From contig CAJQMX010000114.1 of NCBI GenBank assembly GCA_905479515.1, forward strand, positions 1-28,511: a stretch of DNA of 28,511 nt, written 5' to 3'. Position numbers and translations under genes: made by a program. This DNA is from an uncultured Parasphingopyxis sp. (GTDB taxonomy: Bacteria > Pseudomonadota > Alphaproteobacteria > Sphingomonadales > Sphingomonadaceae). The notes beneath the pieces are model-generated. The model ran no database searches. It was given only the letters and a program-made list of their open reading frames with translations, and was not told the DNA's origin. Shown in pieces: positions 7,202 through 16,596 of this stretch; within the stretch, counting starts at the first letter, position 1; each line of letters opens with the position of its first letter.

Positions 7202-8515
7202 ATGCCCCGGATAACCCCTCTTCGCGTCATTGTCGCGCTGTTAACCACCTTTGGCCTTGGCCTTGCGGGTTACGGGCTGGGTGCGGAGCCACTTCCGATC
7301 ATATTGGCCTGTATCGGCGGTTTGGTCGGCGGAGCTGTCCTCACCGGTCCGGAAGATCCGGCTACCGGGGAAGCGAAAACAGCTGCCACGGAACCGCAAC
7401 AGGTGACCGACGAATCACTGTTTCCGACCCTGGAAGAATTGATGAACGCCATCGACGATCCGAGCCTGATCATTGTCGGTCGCCGCGTGGTGCGGGCCAA
7501 TCCGGCAGCGCTGAGCCTGCTCGGCACGCATATTATCGGGGAAGATGTCCGGCTTGCCATCCGCCATCCGGCGGCCGCTGAACGCCTCACCGGGGAAGCC
7601 GGCGCCGAAGAATCGCGTGTCGCTATGGAGCTGATGGGGATTGGCGAGGTGGAACGCCCATGGGAACTCATCATCCATGAGCTGAAAGGCAATGCGCGCT
7701 TCGTTCGTCTGGCGGATCGCAGCAGCGCCCATGCCGCCGAAAAGATGCGCGCCGATTTCGTTGCCAATGCCAGCCATGAGCTGCGCACGCCGCTGGCCTC
7801 TCTGCTCGGCTATATCGAAACGCTGCAGGATGGCGCGGCCAAGGACAAGAAGACCCGCACACGCTTTCTCGAAATCATGCATGGCGAAGCGAGCCGAATG
7901 CAGCGGCTGATCGGCGATCTGATGTCGCTCTCGCGAATCGAAGCCGAAAAATATCGCGCGCCCGCTGATGATATCGATCTGGGTCCGTTGATCGAAGAGG
8001 CCTGCCAGGCAACCTGCACCGAAACCGGCTTTGACAACACAAGCGTTGAAATCCGACCGGAAACTGGGGACGTCCATATTGCCGGGGACCGGGTTCAGGT
8101 GGCCCAGCTGATCAGCAACCTTGTCGGCAATGCCCTGAAATATGGCAAAAGCAGCGATCCTGTGGTCGTCAACTATGGCTCGATCTCGGAAACAATGGTC
8201 CGTCTCACGGTAGAAGATCACGGCGAAGGCATTGCGGCGGAACATCTGCCCCGCTTGACCGAGCGTTTTTACCGGATTGACCCCGGTCGCAGCCGCTCTC
8301 TGGGCGGCACAGGGCTCGGCCTGGCCATCGTCAAACATATCGTCGAGCGGCACCGCGGCAGGCTCAATATTGAGAGCGAAACCGGTCAGGGCACGAAGGT
8401 AAGTGTCGATTTACCGAAAAAACCGTCCGCTATGTCATCTTCCCGTAATGACAATGTCACAAAGGCGGGGGCACCAACTCGTGTCGCACCTCGCGATTCG
8501 CGTTTGAGCGAATAA
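7202..8515 (+). CDS. phoR: Phosphate regulon sensor histidine kinase PhoR
   Basis: The product is 437 residues. Two hydrophobic N-terminal segments (about 8-28 and 31-48) anchor it in the inner membrane with almost no periplasmic loop, as in PhoR proteins that sense through the Pst complex. A PAS-like region (about 75-170) follows, then the H-box FVANASHELRTP (phospho-His H192), N-box NLVGNALKYG (N310), G1 DHGEGI and G2 GGTGLGL (368-374). The assignment to PhoR rests on its place at the head of the pst-phoU-phoB run. About 30 polar residues after the catalytic domain are extra. The ATG has no ribosome site just upstream, so the message may be leaderless. Confidence 0.95.
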   Translation: MPRITPLRVIVALLTTFGLGLAGYGLGAEPLPIILACIGGLVGGAVLTGPEDPATGEAKTAATEPQQVTDESLFPTLEELMNAIDDPSLIIVGRRVVRANPAALSLLGTHIIGEDVRLAIRHPAAAERLTGEAGAEESRVAMELMGIGEVERPWELIIHELKGNARFVRLADRSSAHAAEKMRADFVANASHELRTPLASLLGYIETLQDGAAKDKKTRTRFLEIMHGEASRMQRLIGDLMSLSRIEAEKYRAPADDIDLGPLIEEACQATCTETGFDNTSVEIRPETGDVHIAGDRVQVAQLISNLVGNALKYGKSSDPVVVNYGSISETMVRLTVEDHGEGIAAEHLPRLTERFYRIDPGRSRSLGGTGLGLAIVKHIVERHRGRLNIESETGQGTKVSVDLPKKPSAMSSSRNDNVTKAGAPTRVAPRDSRLSE

Positions 8516-8637
8516 CTGATCGAATTTTCAAAGCTGCCAGGCATTTTGACAGGCCAATCAAAGGAAGAGTGCATGCAATCCGTGCTGCGGCATACAAAAC
8601 CAATTCAATCGGTTGAGAATTCAGCCGAAAAAGGGAT

Positions 8638-10029
8638 TTGAACGGGACCGTGTCGATCTTCTCTCTGTCTATAATGGTAATCGGGTTCGCAATCATCGCC
8701 TGGTTCACGGCGCGGATGCGCGCTGCACGGCTGCGGCCCCTAAGCGGTGATCGCCCCCATTCGCTGCCCGGCTATCATGGTTGGTATGTGGCGCTTTGGC
8801 TCGCGATTCCCGCCTTGCTGTTTCTCACCATCTGGTCGGTCGTCATGCCCGGGATCGTCGAGCAATCGGTGTTGCTGGACCCGGCCGCGCAAAGCCTTCC
8901 GGCATCACAGATCGAACGCTCCGCCATTCTGGGTGAGGCGCGTGCATTGGCCGACGGGTCGCTGACAGCAGCCTTTAACGAGGAAGCCGAAGCGCTCGTA
9001 CCCGCCTATCAGGAAGCATCGGGCTTTTACGGCACCATCGGAATCATCGCGACGCTGCTGCTCGCTTTCTCCTGCGGCGCCTATGCGTTTTTGCGCGTGC
9101 GCCCGGATTTCAGGGCACGCAACCGGGTCGAACGTGTGGTCATGTGGGTGCTGTTGCTCGCCTCACTGATCGCAATCCTCACCACCATCGGCATCGTCGC
9201 CTCGCTCTTGTTCGAGACAATCCGCTTCTTCGAACGCATTTCAATAATCGAGTTCATCTTCGGCACACATTGGAACCCCCAATCGACCACATTCAGCGAT
9301 GATCCCGGTTCCTTCGGCGCGATTCCGCTCTTCTGGGGGACGGTCCTGATTGGCGCGATCATAGCGATGATCGTTGCCATCCCGCTCGGCCTGATGAGCG
9401 CCGTGTATCTGACCCAATATGCCCCGGCCAAGGTCCGTTCGATCATGAAGCCGGTGCTCGAGATTCTCGCCGGCGTTCCAACCGTGGTCTATGGTTATTT
9501 TGCCGCGCTGACCGTGGCACCGGCGATAAGAGACTTTGCCGTTAATATCCTCGGTGTGAGCAGCGCCTCATCAGAGTCTGCGCTTGCCGCCGGTGTTGTT
9601 ATGGGTGTGATGATCATCCCCTTTGTTTCTTCGATGGCCGACGATTCTCTGGCCGCCGTCCCCGGAGCGATGCGCGATGGCAGCCTCGCCATGGGCGCAA
9701 CCAATTCGGAAACGATCAAGCGCGTGCTTATCCCAGCCGCCCTGCCCGGCATTGTCGGCGGTGTGCTGCTCGCGGTGAGCCGGGCCATTGGTGAAACAAT
9801 GATCGTGGTGATGGCCGCCGGCCTTGCCGCCAATCTTACCGCCAACCCGTTTGAGAGTGTAACCACCGTAACCGTGCAGATCGTCCAGCTGCTTACCGGC
9901 GATCAGGAATTTGACAGCTCCAAAACGCTCGCCGCTTTCGCGCTGGGCCTGGTGCTCTTTATCGTGACCCTGCTGCTGAACATCATCGCGCTCGGCGTCG
10001 TCAAACGCTTCCGGGAGGCTTATGAATAA
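8638..10029 (+). CDS. pstC: Phosphate ABC transporter permease PstC
   Basis: The product is 463 residues, longer than the roughly 320 of E. coli PstC. The extra N-terminal part (about residues 1-195) holds a first membrane segment, a periplasmic-looking region and two further segments. It matches the N-terminal extension (DUF3708 type) known from alphaproteobacterial PstC. The C-terminal permease has LAGVPTVVYGYFA and the coupling-helix region AMRDGSLAMGATNSETIKRV, which contacts PstB. The start is TTG at 8638; an in-frame GTG at 8650 is an alternative. The pstC stop directly abuts the pstA ATG. In the operon it follows phoR by 122 bases. Confidence 0.95.
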   Translation: MNGTVSIFSLSIMVIGFAIIAWFTARMRAARLRPLSGDRPHSLPGYHGWYVALWLAIPALLFLTIWSVVMPGIVEQSVLLDPAAQSLPASQIERSAILGEARALADGSLTAAFNEEAEALVPAYQEASGFYGTIGIIATLLLAFSCGAYAFLRVRPDFRARNRVERVVMWVLLLASLIAILTTIGIVASLLFETIRFFERISIIEFIFGTHWNPQSTTFSDDPGSFGAIPLFWGTVLIGAIIAMIVAIPLGLMSAVYLTQYAPAKVRSIMKPVLEILAGVPTVVYGYFAALTVAPAIRDFAVNILGVSSASSESALAAGVVMGVMIIPFVSSMADDSLAAVPGAMRDGSLAMGATNSETIKRVLIPAALPGIVGGVLLAVSRAIGETMIVVMAAGLAANLTANPFESVTTVTVQIVQLLTGDQEFDSSKTLAAFALGLVLFIVTLLLNIIALGVVKRFREAYE

Positions 10030-11325
10030 ATGACCATCGCCACCGCCTCTTCCACCGCGCGTCAACCGACCGACTGGAGTGCCGGCCCGATGCAGCGCCG
10101 CATCCGGGCCCGGTACCGCGCCGAAAAACGCTTCCGCTTTTATGGGCTATTCGCGATTCTGCTATCAGCGGGTTTCCTCGCCTTTCTGCTTGTCACCATG
10201 GTGTCGAGCGGGGCGCGCGGCTTCACCCAGACGCAGATCGCGCTGCCCGTGAACTTCGCCGGATCGGACATTTTTCTCGAACCGAGCCAGCTGGAAGGCG
10301 ACGACCGGGATCAATTGCTCGCCCAGACCGATTTTCAGGGGCTGGCCCGCCAATCGGCGATTGCCGCCTATGGCGAGGAAGGTTCGGACCTGCTTTCCAA
10401 TGGTGCCTGGGTCTTGCTGCGAGACGCGGTATCGAAAGATCCATCAATGCTCACACGCGATGAAATATTATGGGTTCCCGCTTCGACCCAGGTCGATTTC
10501 GCAGCACGCGGTGATAGCGGCGCCCGGCAATCCGAAGAACGCGACGTGATGGTCACGCGCTATGCGGAACTGGTAGCGGCAGGTCAGGTTCGCCGCACGC
10601 TCAGCTGGAACTTCCTGACGCTGGCCGATTCGAGCGATCCGACACTGGTCGGCATCTGGGGCGCGCTCAAGGGCTCGCTGCTGACGATGATGATCACCTT
10701 GCTGCTCGCCTTCCCGATCGGCGTGCTGACCGCCGTCTATCTTGAGGAATATGCGCCAGAAAATCGCTGGACAGATATCATCGAGGTATCGATCAACAAT
10801 CTCGCGGCAGTTCCGTCGATTATTTTCGGGCTGCTCGGGCTCGCGGTGTTTATCAATGTCTTCTACCTGCCCCGGTCCGCCGCCATTGTCGGCGGGCTTA
10901 CCCTCGCGCTGATGACGATGCCGGTGATCGTGATTGCCGGGCGCAACGCCATCAAGTCAGTGCCGCCCTCTATCCGAGATGCAGCGCTGGGCATCGGGGC
11001 CTCCCCGATTCAGGTGTTGACCCATCATGTGCTGCCGCTGTCGCTGCCCGGTATCCTGACCGGCACGATCATCGGCATGAGCCGGGCGCTGGGTGAAACC
11101 GCGCCGCTTCTGCTGATCGGCATGCGCGCCTTTGTCGCAACGCCGCCCGGCGGCTTTACCGATCCGGCAACCGTGCTTCCCGTGCAGATCTTCCTCTGGT
11201 CGGACGAGATGGATCCCGGCTTTGTCGAAAAAACCTCGGCAGCGATTATCGTGCTGCTGCTTTTCCTCTTGGCCATGAACGGCATCGCGATCTGGCTGCG
11301 CAACAAATATGAACAACGTTGGTGA
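10030..11325 (+). CDS. pstA: Phosphate ABC transporter permease PstA
   Basis: The product is 431 residues; canonical PstA is about 290. After a first membrane helix (about 38-58) comes a polar region of roughly 140 residues (about 62-200), probably periplasmic, matching the DUF3333 extension of alphaproteobacterial PstA. The permease domain follows, with [31 protein letters not shown] and the coupling-helix segment [16 protein letters not shown]. The ATG directly follows the pstC TAA with no gap, so translation is probably coupled. With PstC it forms the membrane channel of the high-affinity phosphate importer. Confidence 0.95.
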   Translation: MTIATASSTARQPTDWSAGPMQRRIRARYRAEKRFRFYGLFAILLSAGFLAFLLVTMVSSGARGFTQTQIALPVNFAGSDIFLEPSQLEGDDRDQLLAQTDFQGLARQSAIAAYGEEGSDLLSNGAWVLLRDAVSKDPSMLTRDEILWVPASTQVDFAARGDSGARQSEERDVMVTRYAELVAAGQVRRTLSWNFLTLADSSDPTLVGIWGALKGSLLTMMITLLLAFPIGVLTAVYLEEYAPENRWTDIIEVSINNLAAVPSIIFGLLGLAVFINVFYLPRSAAIVGGLTLALMTMPVIVIAGRNAIKSVPPSIRDAALGIGASPIQVLTHHVLPLSLPGILTGTIIGMSRALGETAPLLLIGMRAFVATPPGGFTDPATVLPVQIFLWSDEMDPGFVEKTSAAIIVLLLFLLAMNGIAIWLRNKYEQRW

Positions 11326-12136
11326 TATGATGAACGACGCTACGGACACTAAAGCCGATATGCCTGTCGAGACGACGGATACGCTCAAGATGACGGCGCG
11401 CAATGTCGACGTCTATTACGGCGCCAAACAGGCTATCGACAATGTCTCCATCGATATCGGTATGGAGAATGTCACCGCCTTTATCGGCCCGTCGGGCTGC
11501 GGCAAATCGACCTTCTTACGCTGCCTCAACCGGATGAACGACACGATCCCCATCGCCCGCGTCACCGGGCAGATCGAGCTCGACGAACATGATATCTATG
11601 ATCCGGCGATGGACGTGGTGCAGCTGCGCGCGCGGGTCGGCATGGTGTTTCAGAAGCCCAACCCCTTTCCCAAATCCATCTTTGAAAATGTCGCCTATGG
11701 TCCGCGCATTCACGGCCTTGCGACCTCGAAGTCGGAGCTTGGCGATATCGTAGAGAAATCGCTGATCCGGGCCGGGCTGTTCGAAGAGGTGAAAGACCGG
11801 TTGGATGACAGCGGCACCGCGCTTTCGGGCGGACAGCAGCAGCGCCTGTGCATTGCCCGCGCCATTGCCGTCGATCCCGAGGTCATCCTGATGGACGAGC
11901 CCTGTTCGGCGCTGGATCCGATTGCCACCGCCAAGATCGAAGAGCTGATCAACGAACTGCGCGGCAAATATGCCATCGTGATCGTGACCCATAATATGCA
12001 GCAGGCGGCCCGCGTTTCCCAGCGCACCGCCTTTTTCCATCTCGGCACGCTTGTCGAATATGGCGAAACTTCCGACCTGTTCACAAATCCGAGCAAGGAC
12101 CGGACCAAGGATTATATCACCGGCCGTTACGGCTAG
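11309..12136 (+). CDS. pstB: Phosphate ABC transporter ATP-binding protein PstB
   Basis: The product is 275 residues if started at 11309, which overlaps the end of pstA by 17 bases; ATGs at 11327 and 11330 just after the pstA stop are also possible. All ATPase motifs are present: Walker [10 protein letters not shown] (60-68), Q-loop [19 protein letters not shown], signature LSGGQQQRL (172-180), Walker B VILMDEP (192-198), the D-loop SALDP and H-loop His228. The Q-loop wording is diagnostic of PstB. It energises phosphate import through PstCA and, with PhoU, reports transport state to PhoR. Confidence 0.97.
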   Translation: MNNVGDMMNDATDTKADMPVETTDTLKMTARNVDVYYGAKQAIDNVSIDIGMENVTAFIGPSGCGKSTFLRCLNRMNDTIPIARVTGQIELDEHDIYDPAMDVVQLRARVGMVFQKPNPFPKSIFENVAYGPRIHGLATSKSELGDIVEKSLIRAGLFEEVKDRLDDSGTALSGGQQQRLCIARAIAVDPEVILMDEPCSALDPIATAKIEELINELRGKYAIVIVTHNMQQAARVSQRTAFFHLGTLVEYGETSDLFTNPSKDRTKDYITGRYG

Positions 12137-12150
12137 TCAGGACACCGATC

Positions 12151-12867
12151 ATGACACGAAACAGCGAACATACAGTATCGGCATTTGATGACGATATTGG
12201 CGAATTGCGCGCCCTTGTCTCAGAGATGGGCGGGCTTGCTGAAACCGCGATTGGCGATGCGATCCACGCGCTGATCCGACACGATCTGGATACGGCCTCC
12301 CGGATTGTCGAGGAAGACGCCCGGATCGACGAGCTGGAATCGGAAGTGGAACGCCTTGCCGTCCGCCTGATCGCGCTGCGCGCGCCAATGGCGAACGATC
12401 TGCGCGAAGCGGTGGCAGCGATCAAAATCGCCACCGTGCTCGAACGGATTGGCGATTATGCCAAGAATATCGCCAAGCGCGTACCGATTTTCGATCATCA
12501 TGCCGATATCGAACCGCTCTCCATTCTTCCGTCCATGGCCCAGATCGTGCAGGAAATGGTCCACAATGTCCTCGATGCCTTTGCGGCGCTCGATGCCGAT
12601 ATGGCCAAATCGGTTATCGAACGCGACAGTGCCGTCGACGATTTCTACGACAGCCTGTTTCGCGCGCTCCTGACCTATATGATGGAAAATTCGCACAACA
12701 TCACCCAGTCCACCCATCTGCTTTTCATCGCCAAGAATCTGGAGCGGGTTGGTGACCATGCGACGAATATCGCGGAGATGGTCTATTTCGCCGCCACTGG
12801 CGACTATCTCGACGATCGGCTAGTTGGTGAACCGCCGGCTCTGGAAGTCGGGGAGACTGAAGAATGA
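12151..12867 (+). CDS. phoU: Phosphate signalling complex accessory protein PhoU
   Basis: The product is 238 residues. Two tandem three-helix PhoU repeats can be followed: LRALVSEMGGLAETAIGDAIHAL then RIDELESEVERLAVRLIALRAPMANDLREAVAAIKIATVLERIGDYAKNIAKR, and a second set ending LLFIAKNLERVGDHATNIAEMVYF. The ERIGDYAKNI and ERVGDHATNI motifs bind metal in this family. PhoU links the Pst transporter to PhoR, keeping the regulon off when phosphate is plentiful. It lies 14 bases after pstB, and its stop overlaps the phoB start by ATGA (12864-12867). Confidence 0.97.
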   Translation: MTRNSEHTVSAFDDDIGELRALVSEMGGLAETAIGDAIHALIRHDLDTASRIVEEDARIDELESEVERLAVRLIALRAPMANDLREAVAAIKIATVLERIGDYAKNIAKRVPIFDHHADIEPLSILPSMAQIVQEMVHNVLDAFAALDADMAKSVIERDSAVDDFYDSLFRALLTYMMENSHNITQSTHLLFIAKNLERVGDHATNIAEMVYFAATGDYLDDRLVGEPPALEVGETEE

Positions 12868-13562
12868 GCAAGGCAAAACTTCTGCTGGTCGAAGACGATA
12901 TGGCGCTGACCGAATTGCTGATCTGGCATTTCGAGCGCGAGGAATTCAACGTCAAGCATACGGTCGATGGCGAAGAAGCGTTGCTGCTTGCCCGCGAAAA
13001 TCCGCCCGACCTTGTCCTGCTCGACTGGATGATCGAAGGGCTTTCCGGCATCGAAGTCTGCCGCCGCCTGCGCCGCATGCCGGACACTGCCAATGTGCCG
13101 ATCATCATGCTCACCGCGCGCGGCGAAGAGGAAGACCGAGTCCGCGGGCTTGAAACCGGTGCCGATGACTATGTCACCAAGCCCTTCAGCCCGCGCGAAC
13201 TGGTCGCCCGGGTCGGTGCCGTTCTGCGCCGCGTACGCCCGGCCCTTGCCGGCGAGCCGCTGCTGCACGGCGATCTTGCAATGGATACGGTGAGCTACAA
13301 GGTTCGGCGCGATGGCGAGATCATTCCGCTCGGGCCCACGGAATTTCGCCTGCTCAAGCATTTCCTCGAGCATCCGGGAAGGGTTTTCAGCCGCGAGCGC
13401 CTGCTCGATTCGGTCTGGGGCCATGACTCGGACATCGAACCGCGCACCGTGGATGTGCACATCCGGCGGCTGCGCAAGGCGCTCAACACGGGCGGTAAGT
13501 CGGACATCATCCGCACTGTGCGCTCTGCTGGTTATGCGCTGGATTCCGACGGCGTGGGATAG
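12864..13562 (+). CDS. phoB: Phosphate regulon response regulator PhoB (OmpR family)
   Basis: The product is 232 residues. The receiver domain has the acidic pair in LLVEDD (D11, D12), the phospho-acceptor D54 in VLLDWM, T84 (IMLTAR) and K106 (VTKPFSPRE). The winged-helix domain of OmpR type begins near residue 130 and includes GPTEFRLLKHFLEHPGRVFSRERLLDSVWG and TVDVHIRRLRKAL. The DWM wording around D54 is typical of PhoB. PhoR would phosphorylate it. It overlaps phoU by ATGA and ends the operon. I found no convincing Pho box in the window. Confidence 0.96.
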   Translation: MSKAKLLLVEDDMALTELLIWHFEREEFNVKHTVDGEEALLLARENPPDLVLLDWMIEGLSGIEVCRRLRRMPDTANVPIIMLTARGEEEDRVRGLETGADDYVTKPFSPRELVARVGAVLRRVRPALAGEPLLHGDLAMDTVSYKVRRDGEIIPLGPTEFRLLKHFLEHPGRVFSRERLLDSVWGHDSDIEPRTVDVHIRRLRKALNTGGKSDIIRTVRSAGYALDSDGVG

Positions 13563-13683
13563 GAGATTCTATTTGTCAGACTCAACCTGTCGGTTGAGCG
13601 CCGCACCGGCCCACTCCCCTATCCTGATTTCCCATAAACGAAAATCTCGCATAAAACTCCCGCTTGAACCTATCTGCTCCACA

Positions 13684-13703
13684 GGTTAACGCGCACGTAA
13701 ATC
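13684..13703. promoter_or_regulatory. LiuR-like palindromic operator candidate upstream of the dehydrogenase gene
   Basis: GGTTAACG-CGCA-CGTAAATC is an imperfect palindrome (6 of 8 arm positions pair), 30 bases upstream of the ATG at 13733. It shares its geometry and the TTnACG..ACGTnAA core with the sites at 25893-25912 and 27706-27733. The core resembles operators I recall for the MerR-family regulator LiuR of acyl-CoA and branched-chain amino acid catabolism. No such regulator gene lies in the window. Confidence 0.5.
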
Positions 13704-13732
13704 AAAACCCTAACGTTTCAGGAGTCTCCATC

Positions 13733-14638
13733 ATGACCATTTCGTTCGCAGATAAAGTCGCCATCGTTACCGGAGCCGGCGGCGGGCTGGGCCGCAGCTA
13801 TGCGCTCGATCTTGCCAAGCGCGGCGCGAAAGTGGTCGTCAACGATCTCGGAGGCTCGCGCGACGGCACGGGCTCTTCAGACGCTGCGCAGCAGGTTGTC
13901 GAGGAAATCGAAGCAGCCGGCGGCACAGCGATGGCCAATGGCGGCAGCGTAACCGACGAAGCGCAGATGGTTGAGATGGTCGCCAAGACCAAGGAAGCCT
14001 GGGGCGGCGTGCATATCGTGATCAACAATGCCGGCATCCTGCGCGACAAGAGCTTCGCCAAGATGACGATGGAAGATTTCCGCCTTGTCGTCGAAGTCCA
14101 TCTCAATGGTTCGGCCAATGTCACCAAGGCCGTGTGGGAAACCATGCGCGAACAGGCTTATGGGCGCCTCCTGATGACCGCCTCCTCGACCGGCCTCTAC
14201 GGCAATTTCGGTCAGGCCAATTACGGCGCAGCCAAGCTCGGCCTTGCCGGTCTCACCAAGACAATCGCCATTGAGGGCGCGAAATACAACATTAAGTGCA
14301 ACACGCTGGCTCCGATCGCCGGCACGCGGATGACCGAAGACATCATGCCGCCGGAAATGTTCCAGGCCCTATCCCCTGAGAATGTTGCTCCGGCCGCCGT
14401 TTACCTGGTTTCCGAAGACGCACCGACCAATATGATCGTCGGCGCGGGCGGCGGTTTCTTCCACGCCGCCTATGTCACCCACACCCAGGGCGTCGCCCTG
14501 CCCCAGGACCAGCGCAATGCCGAAGGCGTCGCCGCTGTCTGGGACCAGATCATCGACCGCACGGACGAGTTCGTACCGCAAAGCGGCGCGGAGCAAGGCA
14601 TGCAGGCGATGAAAAAGCTGCAGGGATTGGCGGGCTAA
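13733..14638 (+). CDS. Short-chain dehydrogenase/reductase, (3R)-hydroxyacyl-CoA dehydrogenase type
   Basis: The product is 301 residues from the ATG at 13733, preceded by CAGGAG at good spacing; the frame is open from 13664 but without SDR sequence. The Rossmann motif is TGAGGGLG (13-20), followed by VVVNDLGGSRDG (D38), NNAGILRD (98-105), a catalytic Ser near 151, and YGAAK (Y164, K168). The NDLGGSRDGTG wording is characteristic of the dehydrogenase domain of peroxisomal-type multifunctional beta-oxidation enzymes, so the substrate is probably a 3-hydroxyacyl-CoA. A long C-terminal tail follows the catalytic fold, but there is no fused hydratase. It has its own terminator and a LiuR-like upstream palindrome. 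Confidence 0.9.
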   Translation: MTISFADKVAIVTGAGGGLGRSYALDLAKRGAKVVVNDLGGSRDGTGSSDAAQQVVEEIEAAGGTAMANGGSVTDEAQMVEMVAKTKEAWGGVHIVINNAGILRDKSFAKMTMEDFRLVVEVHLNGSANVTKAVWETMREQAYGRLLMTASSTGLYGNFGQANYGAAKLGLAGLTKTIAIEGAKYNIKCNTLAPIAGTRMTEDIMPPEMFQALSPENVAPAAVYLVSEDAPTNMIVGAGGGFFHAAYVTHTQGVALPQDQRNAEGVAAVWDQIIDRTDEFVPQSGAEQGMQAMKKLQGLAG

Positions 14639-14675
14639 GCTTCCCTCCCTAAGCCCATATTCCGAAACAGTCAGA

Positions 14676-14704
14676 GGGCGCTTCCAGCAATGGAGGCGCC
14701 CTTT
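14676..14704 (+). terminator. Rho-independent terminator after the dehydrogenase gene
   Basis: GGGCGCTTCCA (14676-14686) and TGGAGGCGCCC (14691-14701) form an 11-bp stem with one G-T pair and a GCAA tetraloop, followed by TTT. The T run is short. It lies 37 bases after the stop codon. Confidence 0.75.
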
Positions 14705-14800
14705 GCTATTGGTGGCACTGCTCGCAGTCAGGCACGATAGTCCGTCATTCACGCAAGGGCCGGAATGTTGGCATCACACCCGTTCCAGACGCGTTCGTTG

Positions 14801-16255
14801 CTAGTAGCACTCGGGGAAATTGGACTCTACATCCGACAGTTCATAGCCGATTCCGGTGAGCTGCAAAGACTCCCCGGTCCCGTCGCCGAGCGCGTTGGTC
14901 TCGCTTGTTACCGCTGTCATGGAGTCGGTATCGATCTCGATCCGATGCGGCGTTCCGAAACCACCAACCATGGAAACCAGTGTCAGCATAGTCGGGCTTC
15001 TCGCCCACTCAAAATAGGCGACCTGATGATCCCTGTCGGGGAAGATTCTGATCCAGTTGAGCGGACAATCAGTTCTGACGAACTGACCGCCCTGATAATC
15101 TATGGTTTCCGCATCAATTGCGGTCAGAGGTGTTTGATCAATTCCCTCCGCCTGATCCGGATCGGCCATGATCCAATACTGGTTGTTTACTATCCCGGAC
15201 CCGTCAGCGAGCCGGATGGATCGATCGGCGAGCTCGATGACAGCAGTCAGATCATACTCGTCATTGTGCAGGATCAGCGTGTCCGCCCCGCTATCAACGA
15301 TGTCATACTCAACGAACTGGAGCCCGTTTTGTCCTTCGCCCTCCCATTCAAGCCCCCAAAGGCCATTGGCTCTCACAGCAAAGGATCCGGCTCGAAAATC
15401 GACAGAATCCACCGGAAAATCGCCCGCATTGCCCACAACTGTCGGAAGGGAAGCGGGTGTGAGCGAAGGCGTGCAATCACCAGTTTGCATCGGAGTTCTG
15501 TCCGCTGAAACCCCGGTCAGTCTAATTTCTTCATAATGATTGGGTTCAGATTGCCGTCGTACGATGGTCATGAGCATGCGGCCTGGATAGGTCGTAATCA
15601 GGACATCATTGACCTCATCGAAAATTTGATGGGCTTCTTCGGTCACTTGCCACACGCGGAAGATGTCGCACCGACCATCATCATTGCGCCTAACCCATCG
15701 GCCGGTTGCAACATTTCGTAGCTGCCCGCCTTCGAAGTCTATGGTTTCAATATACCAGCCATCCGGTCGCGTAGGCCTTTCATAGTCGCGTTCGGCGGTT
15801 TCAATCGACGTGATCTGAAATCGTTCCTGTTGCGTGGATTCGCGCGGATCGTGTGGACTGGAAATGAAAACCGCTTCCATCTGAAAAGCGAAGGTTACGC
15901 TAACCAAGCGCTCCGGATCGTGCAGGAAGGCGTGATTAGGCGCGGTCCTGATTACATCATAGGTGAAAGTCTCGCCGGTATCGGTTGTTTGAGTCCAGCC
16001 GGAGGATGATTCTTCGAACGTACCGCCTTCGTAGCGCACGCTGGTCACAACCTCGGGTGATACGTTCAAATCATAGCCTGGCATGCGGGGCGGCTCAGGT
16101 AGATTCTGTGAATTTTCGTCTTGGGTCACCTCTGTTTGGGTGGCCATTTGCGCCTGCGCCGGCATTGCCCACATACCCAACAATGCCGAACTCGCCAGCA
16201 GAAATCCGCGTTGCAGCCTGACGTCAAACGCTTGGTTTACATTCAAATTTTTCAT
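14801..16255 (-). CDS. Secreted protein with four internal repeats, unknown function
   Basis: The product is 484 residues from the ATG at 16255 (AGGGGGCG just upstream); the frame stays open to 16393. A signal peptide is visible (RGFLLASSALLGMWAMPAQA). The mature part contains four copies of a roughly 100-residue unit. Each begins (I/V)(D/R)(F/Y)xxGxF/L, as in VRYEGGTF (about residue 73), IDFEGGQL (172), VDFRAGSF (285) and IDYQGGQF (385). A Trp follows 12-14 residues after the aromatic, and further on each has a strand-like aromatic/acidic segment (FTYDVIR, DIFRVWQ, QFVEYDI, VAYFEWA). I do not recognise the domain; a beta-rich fold is likely. Few cysteines are present. It appears monocistronic. 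Confidence 0.8.
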   Translation of the reverse strand: MKNLNVNQAFDVRLQRGFLLASSALLGMWAMPAQAQMATQTEVTQDENSQNLPEPPRMPGYDLNVSPEVVTSVRYEGGTFEESSSGWTQTTDTGETFTYDVIRTAPNHAFLHDPERLVSVTFAFQMEAVFISSPHDPRESTQQERFQITSIETAERDYERPTRPDGWYIETIDFEGGQLRNVATGRWVRRNDDGRCDIFRVWQVTEEAHQIFDEVNDVLITTYPGRMLMTIVRRQSEPNHYEEIRLTGVSADRTPMQTGDCTPSLTPASLPTVVGNAGDFPVDSVDFRAGSFAVRANGLWGLEWEGEGQNGLQFVEYDIVDSGADTLILHNDEYDLTAVIELADRSIRLADGSGIVNNQYWIMADPDQAEGIDQTPLTAIDAETIDYQGGQFVRTDCPLNWIRIFPDRDHQVAYFEWARSPTMLTLVSMVGGFGTPHRIEIDTDSMTAVTSETNALGDGTGESLQLTGIGYELSDVESNFPECY

Positions 16256-16596
16256 ATCGCCCCCTGATTGGCCTGTAGAGCAGGCTGGGGCCAGTGATAC
16301 AAGATATGATCTCAACCAGTGCCCGGCGATCAGCGAGTTTGGGGATTGCAGCCCGACGACCATTTTCACTTTCGGCCCAATCCCGGATCGCACTATCTCT
16401 GTCCTATTTGGAAATTCCGTGAGAGGCTCCGCCCCGGTTCCGCCGGGCTTGCTGCAAACCCAGTCTGTCTCATGGCGCTATGGCTGCTGTCTCGCCGCTC
16501 TGCTATTTGGCTCGGCAGCGGGAACAGCGAGGCAGGTGATCGGGAGAGACTGATCCTGCCCACTGCGCGGGCAAAGAGATGATAGAGGAAAACACC
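16256..16596. other. Gene-free divergent intergenic region
   Basis: This 341-base stretch separates the four-repeat protein gene (minus) from the small secreted protein gene (plus). It must hold both promoters. I see no convincing -35/-10 pair, RNA gene or repeat. A short CCCGG-n5-CCGGG hairpin lies at 16433-16447 without a T run. Confidence 0.5.

Noticed and set aside
8433..8460. Two TGTCA copies 22 bases apart at the end of phoR, upstream of pstC, resembling a Pho box
   Set aside because: A Pho box needs 7-bp repeats every 11 bp. The middle position does not match and the site lies inside the phoR coding end.
13581..13598. CTCAACC-TGTC-GGTTGAG after phoB, looking like a second SoxR box or a terminator
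   Set aside because: The CTCAA/TTGAG halves are 8 bases apart rather than 6, and no T run follows, so neither call is supported.
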